NCBI GenBank assembly: GCA_018384365.1
Contig: JAHAYX010000017.1
Location: forward strand, 96,004-160,003
Length of the DNA stretch: 64,000 nt
Source: Clostridiaceae bacterium
GTDB taxonomy: Bacteria > Bacillota > Clostridia > Oscillospirales > QAMX01
Direction of reading: 5' to 3'
This document shows positions 15,032 to 23,884 of this stretch, in pieces; positions within the stretch are counted from its first letter, which is position 1; the number at the start of each line of letters is the position of its first letter. The notes below the pieces were generated by a model. The model worked only from the letters and a program-made list of their open reading frames with translations, was not told the DNA's origin and made no database searches. A program made the translations under genes and the position numbers.

Positions 15032-16945
15032 TTATTTTTTGAAATATCTCTTGTTGAAACGGAAGGGTGCCTCGTATGCGGTGCAGTCGCGGGCCGCTAC
15101 GAACTCCTGCACAGCCGTCAGGTCGAGCTGTTCCTTCTGGGTCAGATCATACACCTGCTCCAGTGTATCGTCGCCCACCGTGAATTTCATGGTCAGCTTC
15201 ATGCTGTCCATGCAGACATCGTAATCGATGTCGCACATCTTGCCGTTCTTGTCCCAGCCATGCAGCAGACGGGCGGAACGCATATCCAGACGCTCGTAAA
15301 TCTCGTTGTTGCGCTCAATGCTGATGCAGTACTTCTCGTTGAAGGAACCGGCGCCCAGAATGTTGCCGTCCGCTTCGTTATTGTCGGTCGGCATGACATA
15401 GCCGCGGCCGCAGTCGGCAATGATGTTGTTCATCACTTTGTGGCCATAACCAAGCGGGCCGTGACCGTTGCAGATACGGATCGGGTCGCCCCAGTTCAGG
15501 AACACGCCTGCGCCGTCAAGGCCCAGCATGATGTTCGAATCGGTGATCAGACGGTCACTGTCGTGCTGATAGAAGCCGTGGCCGCCGCCGGAGGTGCGCT
15601 GCGGGATGGAACCGGTCGGATCCGCGCCGCCGTTGATGATGATATTATGGTCCGTGCGGCAGGGGATGTCGGTCGCCTCGATGAAGATGGCGCCCATGAC
15701 CATGCTCTTACAGCCGATGATCGTGTTATAGCAGATACGCTCGTTGGCATTTGCATAGTCGGTCCAGATGCCCGGGCCGTAGCCGTTGTTGGTGATGACG
15801 TTATAACGAATCAGGCCGTCATGCACGCCGTGGACCTTGATCGCGCCGGACTCGTAGTTATATTCGATATCGTGCCAGCCGTTGTGGTCCAGCACATTGC
15901 CTTCCATCAGGATACCGTAGTTTTTGCCAAGACCCGCAATGCCGCAGACACCGCAATGGCTGACATAGTTGCGGCGCACGATCATGTGCGTCTCGCGCTG
16001 GATATCGCGCTTGCGCATCGGCGACTCGTTGCCGATGTCGATGCCGAGGCCGTTTGCCCAGCGGACCTTGTTGTCCTCGATGATCCAGTGATGGCCGCAG
16101 TGCGCAGACAGTGCGCCCTTCTGGGAGCCCGGGCAGCCGTTTCCGACAAACTCAAACTCCAGTCCCTTCACGCGGATATAGCCCAGATCGTCGCAGATCG
16201 GGGAGAAGAGCTGATCGCGGCAGGTATAGGTAATCTTATGATCGCGGGGATCGCCGTCGTCCTTCAGACGGATAATGAATTTATAACCGGAGTCCTCTAC
16301 CCAATAGGAGCCCGGAACCTGGGAAAGCTGGTGGGAGAAGTTCACCTGCCACAGCGGTTCGCCGTCCACCATGATCATGCCGCGGCGCTTCAGGAAGGGC
16401 TGCCAGTCCTTCTCGCGCGGGAGATACTCAAACCAGAATTCACAGCCGCCGAAGGGCTGGCTGGCGCAGTTCACCATGGCAAAGGGATTGATCTTGTCGA
16501 AATCATCGCGCTCGAAGGTACCCTGCCAGCATTTTGCATTCTCATCATAGTCCGCGGTGTAGTTATAATACGCACCCAGGCCGATGGTCTGATATTCGCA
16601 CTGATCGGTAAAGCCGTTTTTATATTCCTTTGCGCCGGTCAGAATCACGCGCTCGCCGGGAGCGGCCTCATAGCTGATCATGCTCTTCGGGCAGTTGCCG
16701 CCGCGTACAGGACGTACGAATTCATCGTACACGCCGCCGCCGATCACAACGCGCTCGCCGGGAGCCAGCACTTCTGCCGCCTTGGAGATCGTGGCAAACG
16801 GAGCCTCGGCCGTGCCGGGGTTGTCGTCGGACGCGCCGGGCGCCTTGGAAACATAATAGGTTTTGGTAAACTCAGTTTCGATATCCCAGAACTCAAAATT
16901 TCTGCCGTCCGGGAGAATGGAATACTGATCGTTTTGGTAATTCAT
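15032..16945 (-). CDS. Beta-xylosidase, GH120-like right-handed beta-helix
   Basis: A 637-aa protein beginning YYVSKAPGASDDNPGTAEAPFATISKAAEVL, the start of a right-handed parallel beta-helix. Repeated N-x-I and G-L coils fill residues 250-520 (IIEDNKVRWANGLGID, IVRRNYVSHCG, LIRYNVITNNGYGPGIWTD). Length and layout fit GH120 beta-xylosidases, which release xylose from xylo-oligosaccharides. D396 (IWTDY) and E423 (IFIEATD) are candidates for the family's Asp nucleophile and Glu acid/base, by inference. No signal peptide. ATG follows CAGGAGGGG. Expression appears governed by a palindrome covering its -10. Another beta-helix carbohydrase family remains possible. Confidence 0.82.
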   Translation of the reverse strand: MNYQNDQYSILPDGRNFEFWDIETEFTKTYYVSKAPGASDDNPGTAEAPFATISKAAEVLAPGERVVIGGGVYDEFVRPVRGGNCPKSMISYEAAPGERVILTGAKEYKNGFTDQCEYQTIGLGAYYNYTADYDENAKCWQGTFERDDFDKINPFAMVNCASQPFGGCEFWFEYLPREKDWQPFLKRRGMIMVDGEPLWQVNFSHQLSQVPGSYWVEDSGYKFIIRLKDDGDPRDHKITYTCRDQLFSPICDDLGYIRVKGLEFEFVGNGCPGSQKGALSAHCGHHWIIEDNKVRWANGLGIDIGNESPMRKRDIQRETHMIVRRNYVSHCGVCGIAGLGKNYGILMEGNVLDHNGWHDIEYNYESGAIKVHGVHDGLIRYNVITNNGYGPGIWTDYANANERICYNTIIGCKSMVMGAIFIEATDIPCRTDHNIIINGGADPTGSIPQRTSGGGHGFYQHDSDRLITDSNIMLGLDGAGVFLNWGDPIRICNGHGPLGYGHKVMNNIIADCGRGYVMPTDNNEADGNILGAGSFNEKYCISIERNNEIYERLDMRSARLLHGWDKNGKMCDIDYDVCMDSMKLTMKFTVGDDTLEQVYDLTQKEQLDLTAVQEFVAARDCTAYEAPFRFNKRYFKK

Positions 16946-16966
16946 AGTTCCCCTCCTGCAAATAAA

Positions 16967-17005
16967 TACCGTATGGTGTCTTTGGTACAAAGATACCATA
17001 CGGTA
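16967..17005. promoter_or_regulatory. 39-bp operator-like palindrome over the GH120 promoter
   Basis: Left arm TACCGTATGGTGTCTTTG and right arm CAAAGATACCATACGGTA, 17 of 18 positions complementary, 3-bp centre. It covers the predicted -10 and much of the spacer, as expected for a repressor site. The regulator is not identified. Confidence 0.8.
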
Positions 17006-17018
17006 ACGAATTTCTCAA
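16990..17018 (-). promoter_or_regulatory. sigma-A promoter of the GH120 gene
   Basis: Minus strand TTGAGA, 17 bp, TATCTT; the -10 lies inside the palindrome. Confidence 0.6.
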
Positions 17019-17073
17019 GTTCCTTTGTGAAGGATGCTAATATTTTCAAAAAACAAACACAATTCCGGCAAAC

Positions 17074-18147
17074 TCAGAGAATCAATAACTCTTTTGGTGC
17101 GCGGGTGAAATTCCGGCAGCCGTCCGCCGTCAGAACCACGAAATCCTCGATACGCACGCCGAATTTACCCGGGATGTAAATGCCCGGCTCAATCGTCACG
17201 ACCACGCCCTCGGGCAGGGGGTTCGGGTTGGTCGGCTGTGCGCCGAGACCGTCGTGCACGTCGATGCCCAGGCTGTGGCCCAGACTGTGGCCGAAATATT
17301 CGCCATAGCCTGCGCCCGCGATGATATCCGCCGCAACTTTATGCAGCTCGGAACCGATCACGCCCGCATGGGCCGCCGCAATACCGGCCTCCTGCGCACG
17401 CAGAACGGTGTCATACACCCTGCGCTGCTCGTCCGACACATGGCCGACGGCAACCGTGCGTGTCATATCGGAGCAATAACCGCCCCACAGCGCGCCGAAG
17501 TCCATCGTGATAAAATCGCCGTCGCGGATCACGCGCGGGCCGGGTACGCCGTGGCACAGCGAGCCGTTTTCGCCGGACACCACGATCGTATCAAAGGAAC
17601 AGGCGGTGGCGCCGCCCAGGCGCATCTGATAATCCAGCTCTGCCGCGATATCGCACTCGCGTACGCCGGGTTTGATGCGCTCTAAAATCTTGTCAAATGC
17701 CTCCTCGGCAATCCGCTGCGCTTTTTCAATGCGCTCCAGCTCAAAATCGTGCTTGCAGTGACGCAGGCGCGCCAGCAGCCCGTCCTCCGGCACGAGCTTC
17801 GCGGTCAGCTTTTCCGCATAGGCGCAGTAAGCGGCATAGCTCATGGCATCCGCCTCAAAGGCCAGGGTATCAATGCCCTCCTCGCGGCAGAATTCGTTGA
17901 TAATATCGGTATAAGTATGGCTGTTGGTCATCATAACCAGCTCAAAACCGCGGATTTTTGCACCGGCGTCCTCAAAATAGCGGAAGTCGGTGGCAAACAC
18001 CGCGCGCCGCGCGGAAATCAGCGCGACACCCGCCGACGAGTGGAAGCCCGTTGCGTAAAAACGGTTCTGCGGCGAGGTGAGCAGCACAGCGCCGTACGGT
18101 GCGTCCGCCAAAGCACGGATAATTCCCCTGCAATTTTCTTCAAACAT
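17074..18147 (-). CDS. pepP: Xaa-Pro aminopeptidase-like M24 peptidase
   Basis: A 357-aa M24 (pita-bread) metallopeptidase, removing N-terminal residues next to proline. The N-terminal creatinase-like domain (residues 1-125) contains NRFYATGFHSSAGVALIS. The catalytic domain shows FDTIVVSGENGSLCHGVPG, the two metal aspartates in MDFGALWGGYCSDMTRT, FGHSLGHSLGIDVHD, VVTIEPGIYIPGKFGVRIED. All five ligand positions appear present. ATG follows GGAGGAAATAAAG, which overlaps the end of yqeG, so the two are translationally coupled. Confidence 0.93.
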   Translation of the reverse strand: MFEENCRGIIRALADAPYGAVLLTSPQNRFYATGFHSSAGVALISARRAVFATDFRYFEDAGAKIRGFELVMMTNSHTYTDIINEFCREEGIDTLAFEADAMSYAAYCAYAEKLTAKLVPEDGLLARLRHCKHDFELERIEKAQRIAEEAFDKILERIKPGVRECDIAAELDYQMRLGGATACSFDTIVVSGENGSLCHGVPGPRVIRDGDFITMDFGALWGGYCSDMTRTVAVGHVSDEQRRVYDTVLRAQEAGIAAAHAGVIGSELHKVAADIIAGAGYGEYFGHSLGHSLGIDVHDGLGAQPTNPNPLPEGVVVTIEPGIYIPGKFGVRIEDFVVLTADGCRNFTRAPKELLIL

Positions 18148-18149
18148 CT

Positions 18150-18641
18150 TTATTTCCTCCGTTTCCGGTCCACAGCGCGCTCCAAAGCGCGTTTGAGCCT
18201 GAAAAATAATCCGGTTTCCATCACGACCGGCTCCGTCAGGATACACGGTACGTGATGACAGGACGCCGCAAGCACGTCCGTAAACAGCTGATCGCCGACC
18301 AGCACAGCCTGCTCGCGCGGCACGCCCAGTTTGTCGATTGCGCGGTCGATGCCGCGGCCAAAGGGCTTCCCGCTTTTCGGTACAAAATCCACGCCGAACG
18401 GGCGGCAAAACGGTTCCACCCGCTCCCGCGAATTGTTGGAAACAATCACGACCGGGATGCCCGCTTCCCGCATCGCGGCCAGCCACGCCGCGCCGTCGGG
18501 CGTCGGATGCACATCATCCGGGAGCGCCAGCGTATTATCCAGATCCACAATCACGCCGCGGGCGCCCAGTTCCCGCAGGAATTCCGGCGTCACTTCGCGG
18601 ATCCCTGCCGCCCGGCGGTCCGGCGTCAATCCATGCGCCAC
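18150..18641 (-). CDS. yqeG: YqeG family HAD IIIA-type phosphatase
   Basis: A 163-aa HAD-superfamily protein. It has the nucleophile motif GVIVDLDNTLALPDD, motif II VVIVSNNSRERVEPF, KSGKPFGRGIDRAIDKLGV and GDQLFTDVLAAS. The pattern matches the YqeG subfamily, whose substrate is uncertain. The start is best placed at GTG behind GGGAGGTGGCGCC; an ATG at 18659 overlaps this ribosome site and is less likely. The stop is 2 nt before pepP. Confidence 0.88.
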   Translation of the reverse strand: MAHGLTPDRRAAGIREVTPEFLRELGARGVIVDLDNTLALPDDVHPTPDGAAWLAAMREAGIPVVIVSNNSRERVEPFCRPFGVDFVPKSGKPFGRGIDRAIDKLGVPREQAVLVGDQLFTDVLAASCHHVPCILTEPVVMETGLFFRLKRALERAVDRKRRK

Positions 18642-18764
18642 GGCGCCACCTCCCGTCATAAAATCAATGGTGCCCGCGTAAAGATAAGCAGGACACAAAG
18701 TGGGACAGCATGGTCCCGCGGTTATTATATCACAAACCGGCTGACAGGGAAAGAGGGTTTCGCC

Positions 18765-19520
18765 ATGAGAACGGACAGGATCACACTCGCAGTCACAGCC
18801 GCAGAGGTGGCAGAGTGCAGGGGGCTCGGCCTGCGTCTTGCGTATCTGGCCTACCGGCTTTCGCCCTCCGGCCTTCTTCTGAGAAGCAGCGCGCTGGGGC
18901 AGATTTCCGGCGGCGTGATGGTCATCATGGGCGGCGCGCCGCCGTTTGCCGATGCCGCCGTTTTGGCGGAGGCCATTGCCGCGGAGTGCACCGCCGGACA
19001 CTGCGAAGGGGTTTACCTCGACTTCGACGAGCGTACGCCGGCCGCGCAGCGCCTGATCGAAACGCTCGCGCCCCGTCTGGCCGGGCGCGGCGCGGTGCTT
19101 TATACCAACCCCGCGCTCGATACCGGCGGCGTGACGGTGCTTTCCTCCAGCGAGGTGACAGGCGGATCCTTTGCGCTGTACGTGCGCAGCCTGACGGAGC
19201 GCTTCGGAGAGCGTACGGCGCTGGAAATCGTGCCGCTGTGCATGGATTTCACGCTGCCCTCCGCCGGACAGGGCGACGCCATCACGCAGGAGCGGCTCGC
19301 TGAGCTGCTCGACAGCGGTCTGATGAGCTATTATTCCCGCGATCTGGCCGCAAAATATTTCACCTGGCAAAGTCCGGAAGGCATGACGCACTTTGTGCTC
19401 TACGACGACGCCTACACCATCCGCGAAAAGCTGGAAACCGCAGAGCGCGAGGGCGCGCGCGAGTTTTTTCTTCCCTACACGCGGCTGCGCGGGGAGCTTC
19501 CGGAGATTCTGGGCGTATAA
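18765..19520 (+). CDS. Conserved hypothetical protein, possibly TIM-barrel (GH18-like)
   Basis: A 251-aa soluble protein with no signal peptide. I do not recognise a named family. The pattern of strands and helices suggests an alpha/beta barrel: ISGGVMVIMGGAPP, GVYLDFDERTPAAQRL, GAVLYTNPALDTG, ALEIVPLCMDFTLPSAG, LMSYYSRDLAAKYF, and a C-terminal MTHFVLYDDAYTIREKLETAEREGAREFFLPY. The last segments recall the end of GH18-type barrels, but no catalytic DxxDxDxE is visible. The ATG follows AAGAGGGTTTCGCC. It is divergent from yqeG and 56 nt ahead of the TepA-like gene, possibly co-transcribed. Confidence 0.6.
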   Translation: MRTDRITLAVTAAEVAECRGLGLRLAYLAYRLSPSGLLLRSSALGQISGGVMVIMGGAPPFADAAVLAEAIAAECTAGHCEGVYLDFDERTPAAQRLIETLAPRLAGRGAVLYTNPALDTGGVTVLSSSEVTGGSFALYVRSLTERFGERTALEIVPLCMDFTLPSAGQGDAITQERLAELLDSGLMSYYSRDLAAKYFTWQSPEGMTHFVLYDDAYTIREKLETAEREGAREFFLPYTRLRGELPEILGV

Positions 19521-19540
19521 TTCCGCCGCACACGGCACAT

Positions 19541-19569
19541 CCTAAACCAGATACCGCGACCGGTTTAGG
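19541..19569 (+). promoter_or_regulatory. hairpin overlapping the tepA-like ribosome site
   Basis: CCTAAACC (19541-19548) pairs with GGTTTAGG (19562-19569); the right arm runs into the AGGAGG ribosome site of the gene at 19577. It could mask translation initiation or be an mRNA-end structure. Confidence 0.5.
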
Positions 19570-19576
19570 AGGAACT

Positions 19577-20263
19577 ATGTGTTGTTATAACGAAAACGAA
19601 GACCCTGGGAACGATTCGCAGGAAAAACCGGAAAAAGATCATCAGGACGGTGCGGTGACGGTGGAAACCGGTCACGGCCTGATCCACTGCATGACGATCA
19701 TCGGACAAATCGAGGGCCACACCGCTTTACCGAACCAGACCAAGGCCACCAAATACGAGCATATGATCCCGCAGCTTGCGGCCATTGAAGAAAGTCCCGA
19801 AATCCGCGGACTTTTGCTCCTGCTCAATACCATCGGCGGCGATGTGGAGGCCGGGCTTGCCCTGGCGGAGCTGATCGCCAGCATGAAAACACCCACGGCG
19901 TCGCTGGTGCTCGGCGGCGGACATTCCATCGGCGTACCGCTGGCCGTTGCGGCGCAGCGCTCGTTCATCGTGCCCTCGGCGACGATGACGATCCACCCCG
20001 TGCGCTTTTCCGGCCTGGTTGTCGGCGCGCCGCAGACTTTTGAAAACTTTGTGCGCATCCAGGAGCGGATCATCCGCTTCATCACGTCGAATTCCCGCAT
20101 TTCCGACGAGCGCCTGCGCGGTTTCATGCTCAACACCGGCGAGCTGACCACCGACGTCGGCACAGTGCTGGACGGGGAAAAGGCCGTGGCGGAGGGGCTG
20201 ATTGACGAGGTCGGCGGCCTTTCACAGGCGCTTGCCTGGCTGCACGAACGCATCGACAGCTGA
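19577..20263 (+). CDS. tepA: ClpP-family serine protease, TepA-like
   Basis: A 228-aa protein of the ClpP/crotonase fold. It resembles the translocation-enhancing protein TepA group rather than ClpP proper. Motifs: IRGLLLLLNTIGGDVEAGLALAELI, the serine turn LVLGGGHSIGVPLAV (S117) and the histidine TIHPVRFSG (H140). The N-terminus is charged and soluble (EDPGNDSQEKPEKDHQDG). In the TepA group substrates are uncertain; spore protein degradation has been proposed. ATG follows TTAGGAGGAACT. The gene ends at a strong terminator. Confidence 0.88.
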   Translation: MCCYNENEDPGNDSQEKPEKDHQDGAVTVETGHGLIHCMTIIGQIEGHTALPNQTKATKYEHMIPQLAAIEESPEIRGLLLLLNTIGGDVEAGLALAELIASMKTPTASLVLGGGHSIGVPLAVAAQRSFIVPSATMTIHPVRFSGLVVGAPQTFENFVRIQERIIRFITSNSRISDERLRGFMLNTGELTTDVGTVLDGEKAVAEGLIDEVGGLSQALAWLHERIDS

Positions 20264-20264
20264 C

Positions 20265-20297
20265 AAAACCGCACTGCCCGAAGGCAGTGCGGTTTTT
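20265..20297. terminator. bidirectional terminator, tepA / recombinase
   Basis: AAAACCGCACTGCC CGAA GGCAGTGCGGTTTTT hairpin between convergent genes. Confidence 0.93.
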
Positions 20298-21839
20298 CTA
20301 TGCCTGCGGCGCGCCCTCCTCCCGGCGAAACCGGAATTCGATCGTCAGGGAACCGTCCGCATGGACAAGCACCCGGCGCAAAAGTGCCGCTGCCAACCCG
20401 CGTTCCAGTGTTTCCGGATACGCCAGTGCCGCCAGCTTTGCCCACTCCCCGCCGTCCGTCTGCGGCCGGGCGCGTTCCGCCTCAATCTGGCGGCGCAGCT
20501 CCGCTTCCTGCCGGTCATATCCCTCCTTAAAGGAGGTATATTCCTCCCGCGTCAGCTCCCCGTTCTTCCAGTCGCTGTAAATCCCGCGCTTGAGTTCCAT
20601 CACGCGCGCAAGCGAGCGCTCCAGCGCCGGCAGGCTGCTCTTTTCCCGCCGCACGCTGCGCAGTTCCGACGCCACACGCGAAAAATCCACCGCCGCGCGA
20701 ATTTCGTCCCGGATTGCCGCCAGTACCTCGCGCTCCACAGCGTCCACACGCACGGAATGCGGCGTACAGGCCGTGTGGGACTGCTTATAGGTCGGGCAGA
20801 GATAGTATTCGTACACGCCATAGCTGTGGCGCACCCGGCGGCGTGCAAGCGCACGTCCGCATTCGGCGCAGCGCACAAGCCCCGCCAGCGGATGCACTTC
20901 ACCGCCGGCGTCCGCGCGCGTATCCGCCTCCATCAGACTCTGCGCGCGGTCAAACTCCGCCGGATCGACCAGCGCCTCGTGCGTTCCGCGCACGATAAAC
21001 CAGCGTTCCTCCGGCCTGCGGCGCGTTTTCTGGATTTTGTAGCTGACGTTGCCATAGCGCCCCTGCACCAGGTCGCCGCGGTAGACGGGGTTGCGCAGAA
21101 TATGGTCCACAGACGAATAACTCCACAGTCCCGTCCCACCGGAACGGTACGCCGCGGGCGAGGGCATGCCTCCGGCATTGAGGCCGCGCGCAATGGCGGT
21201 TTTGCTGCGTCCTGCGAGAAATTCCGCAAAGATGCGCCGCACCACTTCCGCCGCACCGGGGTCCGGGACAAGCCGCGTTCGGTCCTTCTCCGCACGGCGG
21301 TAGCCATAGGGCGGATGCGAGCCGATGAATTCCCCGCGCCGCCGCTTGGAATCCAGCGCGGCACGGATTTTCTGCGAAATATCGCGGCTGTATTCGTCGT
21401 TGATCAGGTTTTTGAAGGGCACCAGGATGGTGTTCGCCTGCGCCGGACGCGCCCAGCTGTCGATGTCGTCGCTCAGCGAGATGAACCGCACGCCGAGCAG
21501 CGGGAATTCCTGCTCGAGATAGCGCCCGGTCTCGATGTAATTGCGGCCGAACCGCGAAAGGTCCTTCACCACCACACAGTTCAGCTGCCGCGCGCGCAGC
21601 GCCTCCAGCATCCGCTGAAAGGCCGGGCGCGCAAAGTCCGTGCCGGACCAGCCGTCGTCAATGAACAGCTCAAAATCGCGGATTGTCTCGTCCTGCCGGA
21701 CGTAGTCCGTCAAAAGAGCGCGCTGGTTCGCCACGCTGTCGCTCTCTTCGCGGTCGCCGTCCTCGCGCGAGAGACGGATATAAAGAGCGGCGCGGAATTC
21801 CGTCTCCGCGCCGCCTGCCTTTTTCCCGCGTCTTCCCAT
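20298..21839 (-). CDS. Large serine recombinase (site-specific)
   Basis: A 513-aa recombinase with the three LSR parts. The resolvase domain (residues 15-165) has the nucleophile motif AALYIRLSREDGD (S24), VVVKDLSRFGRNYIETG and QANTILVPFKNLINDEYSRDIS. The recombinase domain (about 170-285) includes PYGYRRAEKD and YSSVDHILRNPVYRGDLVQG. The zinc ribbon has CAECGRALARR ... YYLCPTYKQSHTAC, followed by a coiled coil and a short C-terminus. It belongs to the TndX/TnpX-like class. ATG directly follows the stop of a 36-aa ORF (TAAATG). No attachment sites or cargo are recognisable nearby. Confidence 0.93.
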   Translation of the reverse strand: MGRRGKKAGGAETEFRAALYIRLSREDGDREESDSVANQRALLTDYVRQDETIRDFELFIDDGWSGTDFARPAFQRMLEALRARQLNCVVVKDLSRFGRNYIETGRYLEQEFPLLGVRFISLSDDIDSWARPAQANTILVPFKNLINDEYSRDISQKIRAALDSKRRRGEFIGSHPPYGYRRAEKDRTRLVPDPGAAEVVRRIFAEFLAGRSKTAIARGLNAGGMPSPAAYRSGGTGLWSYSSVDHILRNPVYRGDLVQGRYGNVSYKIQKTRRRPEERWFIVRGTHEALVDPAEFDRAQSLMEADTRADAGGEVHPLAGLVRCAECGRALARRRVRHSYGVYEYYLCPTYKQSHTACTPHSVRVDAVEREVLAAIRDEIRAAVDFSRVASELRSVRREKSSLPALERSLARVMELKRGIYSDWKNGELTREEYTSFKEGYDRQEAELRRQIEAERARPQTDGGEWAKLAALAYPETLERGLAAALLRRVLVHADGSLTIEFRFRREEGAPQA

Positions 21840-21950
21840 TTACCGTCCGCCGTCCCGGGACGCCAGATACCGCACGACAAGCCGTTCGATGCGCTCGCCT
21901 CGCGGCGCATACACGCGGCGGATCTGCGCGGGCCTTTTTTCTGCTCTCAT
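21840..21950 (-). CDS. Small basic protein upstream of the recombinase (36 aa)
   Basis: Too short for the ORF track. ATG at 21950 lies 9 nt behind GGAGG; the TAA abuts the recombinase ATG, so translation is coupled. The product is arginine-rich (RPAQIRRVYAPRGERIERLVVRYLASRDGGR). Function unknown: it may be a leader peptide that sets recombinase expression, or a small DNA-binding accessory factor. Confidence 0.6.
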   Translation of the reverse strand: MRAEKRPAQIRRVYAPRGERIERLVVRYLASRDGGR

Positions 21951-22269
21951 TCTTTTCATCCTCCGGCATTATTTTTTACGTGTCGGGTAAAATTATACAT
22001 CCGGCTTTACACAGGCGAGGATTTGTAAATAATGGGCCTTGTTTCGTCCTTTCTTCCCTTGACAAGGGGCCTTTCCAGCGTTAAAATAGAATAAGGTACA
22101 ATTGGCCAAACCTCTGATTTTATACATTGCATTTCTCTCTTTTCCAAACTTTCCTTTTAAGACATTACTTTTTCTTTGCCGTCGGCGGACCGGCGGCGCA
22201 TACATCAATTGAATAAAGGAGGAGATCGGTATCGTCAGCATACTTGCACTCATACTGACTATTGTCGGA
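21951..22269. other. intergenic region upstream of rny
   Basis: It holds the consensus rny promoter (22059-22087), a leader of about 130 nt, and AAAGGAGGAG at 22216-22224. No terminator-like attenuator was seen in the leader. Confidence 0.6.
22059..22087 (+). promoter_or_regulatory. consensus sigma-A promoter of rny
   Basis: TTGACA, 17 bp, TAAAAT. Confidence 0.85.
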
Positions 22270-23796
22270 ATGCTGATCGTTGCTGCTGTCGCAGCAATCA
22301 TCGCTTTCAATATGGGTATGGAACACCGCCGCAAGATTGCCGAGCAAAAGATCGGCGGAGCCGAGGAAGAAGCCCGTCAGATCGTTGCCAACGCCGTCAA
22401 GCAGGCAGAATCAAAGAAGCGCGAAGCCGTTGTGGAAGCGCGCGAGGAAATTCAAAAAAGCCGCACAGAACTGGAAAAGGAAATCAAGGAGCGCAGAAGC
22501 GAACTTTCCAAACAGGAACGCCGTTTACAGCAAAAGGAAGAGAGTTTAGAGCGAAAGCATGACGCAGCAGAAAAGAAAGAGGAAACCCTGAACCGGAAGA
22601 TCAAAGAAGCCGAGGAAATGAACGATGAAATCCGGGAAATCAAGAAGAGCGAACTGGAAATGCTCGAAAAGGTTTCCGGATTCACCGCCGAAGAGGCTAA
22701 AGAGTACCTCATTCGCATGATCGAAACCGACGCACGGCACGAAGCCGCCGTCAAAATCCGCGAAATTGATCAGGAACTGAAAGAAAACGCAGAGCGTAAG
22801 GCCCGCGAATACATTTCCCTTGCCATTCAGAAGTGCGCCGCCGACCATGTTTCGGAGGCCGCCATCAGTGTTGTCCCGCTGCCCAACGATGAAATGAAGG
22901 GCCGCATCATCGGCCGCGAAGGCCGCAACATCCGCACTTTGGAAACCATGACGGGCGTTGATCTCATCATCGACGATACGCCGGAAGCCATCACGCTGTC
23001 GAGCTTTGATCCGGTGCGCCGCGAAATTGCACGCCTGACGCTGGAAAAACTCATCATGGATGGGCGCATCCATCCGGCGCGCATTGAAGAAATGATTGAA
23101 AAGTCCCGCCGTGAGGTGGATGCCATCATCAAGAGCGAAGGTGAGCGCGCAGTCTTTGAGACCGGCGTGCAGGGCCTGCACCCCGAACTCGTTCGCCTGC
23201 TCGGCCGTATGCACTACCGTACGAGCTACGGTCAGAACGTGCTCCAGCACTCCATTGAAGTTTCCCATGTCTCCGGTATTCTGGCTGCCGAGCTGGGCCT
23301 GGACATCACGCTTGCCAAGCGCGCCGGCCTGCTGCACGATATCGGTAAGGCCGTTGACCACGAGACAGAAGGCTCTCACGTGCAGATCGGTGTCGATCTC
23401 GCGCGGAAATACCGCGAAAACCGCGAAGTCATCCATGCCATCCAGGCGCACCACGGCGACGTGGAGGCCGAAACGGCGATCGCCTGCATTGTGCAGGCGG
23501 CGGATGCCATCTCCGCTGCACGTCCCGGCGCAAGACGCGAGAATCTGGAAGCCTACATCAAGCGTCTTGAGAAGCTGGAGGCCATTGCGAATGAATTCCC
23601 GGGCGTTGAGAAGTCCTATGCCATCCAGGCCGGCCGTGAGATCCGTATCATGGTCAACCCGGAGGAAGTCAACGATGACAACATCGTCCTTCTTGCCCAC
23701 GATCTGGCCAAGAAGATCGAGTCCGAACTGGAATATCCGGGACAGATCAAGGTCAGCGTCATGCGCGAAACGCGCGCCGTGGATTACGCGAAATAA
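22270..23796 (+). CDS. rny: Ribonuclease Y
   Basis: A 508-aa membrane-anchored endoribonuclease that starts mRNA decay. Layout: N-terminal hydrophobic anchor, a long Glu/Lys/Arg coiled coil (about residues 25-150), a KH domain ([21 protein letters not shown]), and an HD domain with [12 protein letters not shown] (H356-D357) and AHHGD. The C-terminal [14 protein letters not shown] matches RNase Y ends. The ATG at 22270 has no ribosome site. A strong AAAGGAGGAG lies 46 nt upstream and is in frame with an ATC at 22231 and an extra 13 hydrophobic residues, so a non-standard upstream start is possible. Confidence 0.96.
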   Translation: MLIVAAVAAIIAFNMGMEHRRKIAEQKIGGAEEEARQIVANAVKQAESKKREAVVEAREEIQKSRTELEKEIKERRSELSKQERRLQQKEESLERKHDAAEKKEETLNRKIKEAEEMNDEIREIKKSELEMLEKVSGFTAEEAKEYLIRMIETDARHEAAVKIREIDQELKENAERKAREYISLAIQKCAADHVSEAAISVVPLPNDEMKGRIIGREGRNIRTLETMTGVDLIIDDTPEAITLSSFDPVRREIARLTLEKLIMDGRIHPARIEEMIEKSRREVDAIIKSEGERAVFETGVQGLHPELVRLLGRMHYRTSYGQNVLQHSIEVSHVSGILAAELGLDITLAKRAGLLHDIGKAVDHETEGSHVQIGVDLARKYRENREVIHAIQAHHGDVEAETAIACIVQAADAISAARPGARRENLEAYIKRLEKLEAIANEFPGVEKSYAIQAGREIRIMVNPEEVNDDNIVLLAHDLAKKIESELEYPGQIKVSVMRETRAVDYAK

Positions 23797-23817
23797 TTCC
23801 CGACAAACGAAAAAGAT

Positions 23818-23850
23818 CCGCCGGTTTCAAAAAGAAACCGGCGGTTTTTT
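23818..23850. terminator. terminator of rny
   Basis: CCGCCGGTTTC AAAAA GAAACCGGCGG then TTTTTT; the reverse side also has a T-run, so it may also stop the nucleoside hydrolase transcript. Confidence 0.92.
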
Positions 23851-23884
23851 ACGCATTTTTTTGAGCCGCGACGCGCGAAACAGC

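Noticed and set aside
14918-17179. 753-aa plus-strand ORF
   Set aside because: Antisense shadow of the GH120 gene, running through its terminator.
20298-21950. Prophage or integrative element around the serine recombinase
   Set aside because: Both neighbours (tepA-like gene with terminator, rny with promoter) are intact and no phage or conjugation genes are present.
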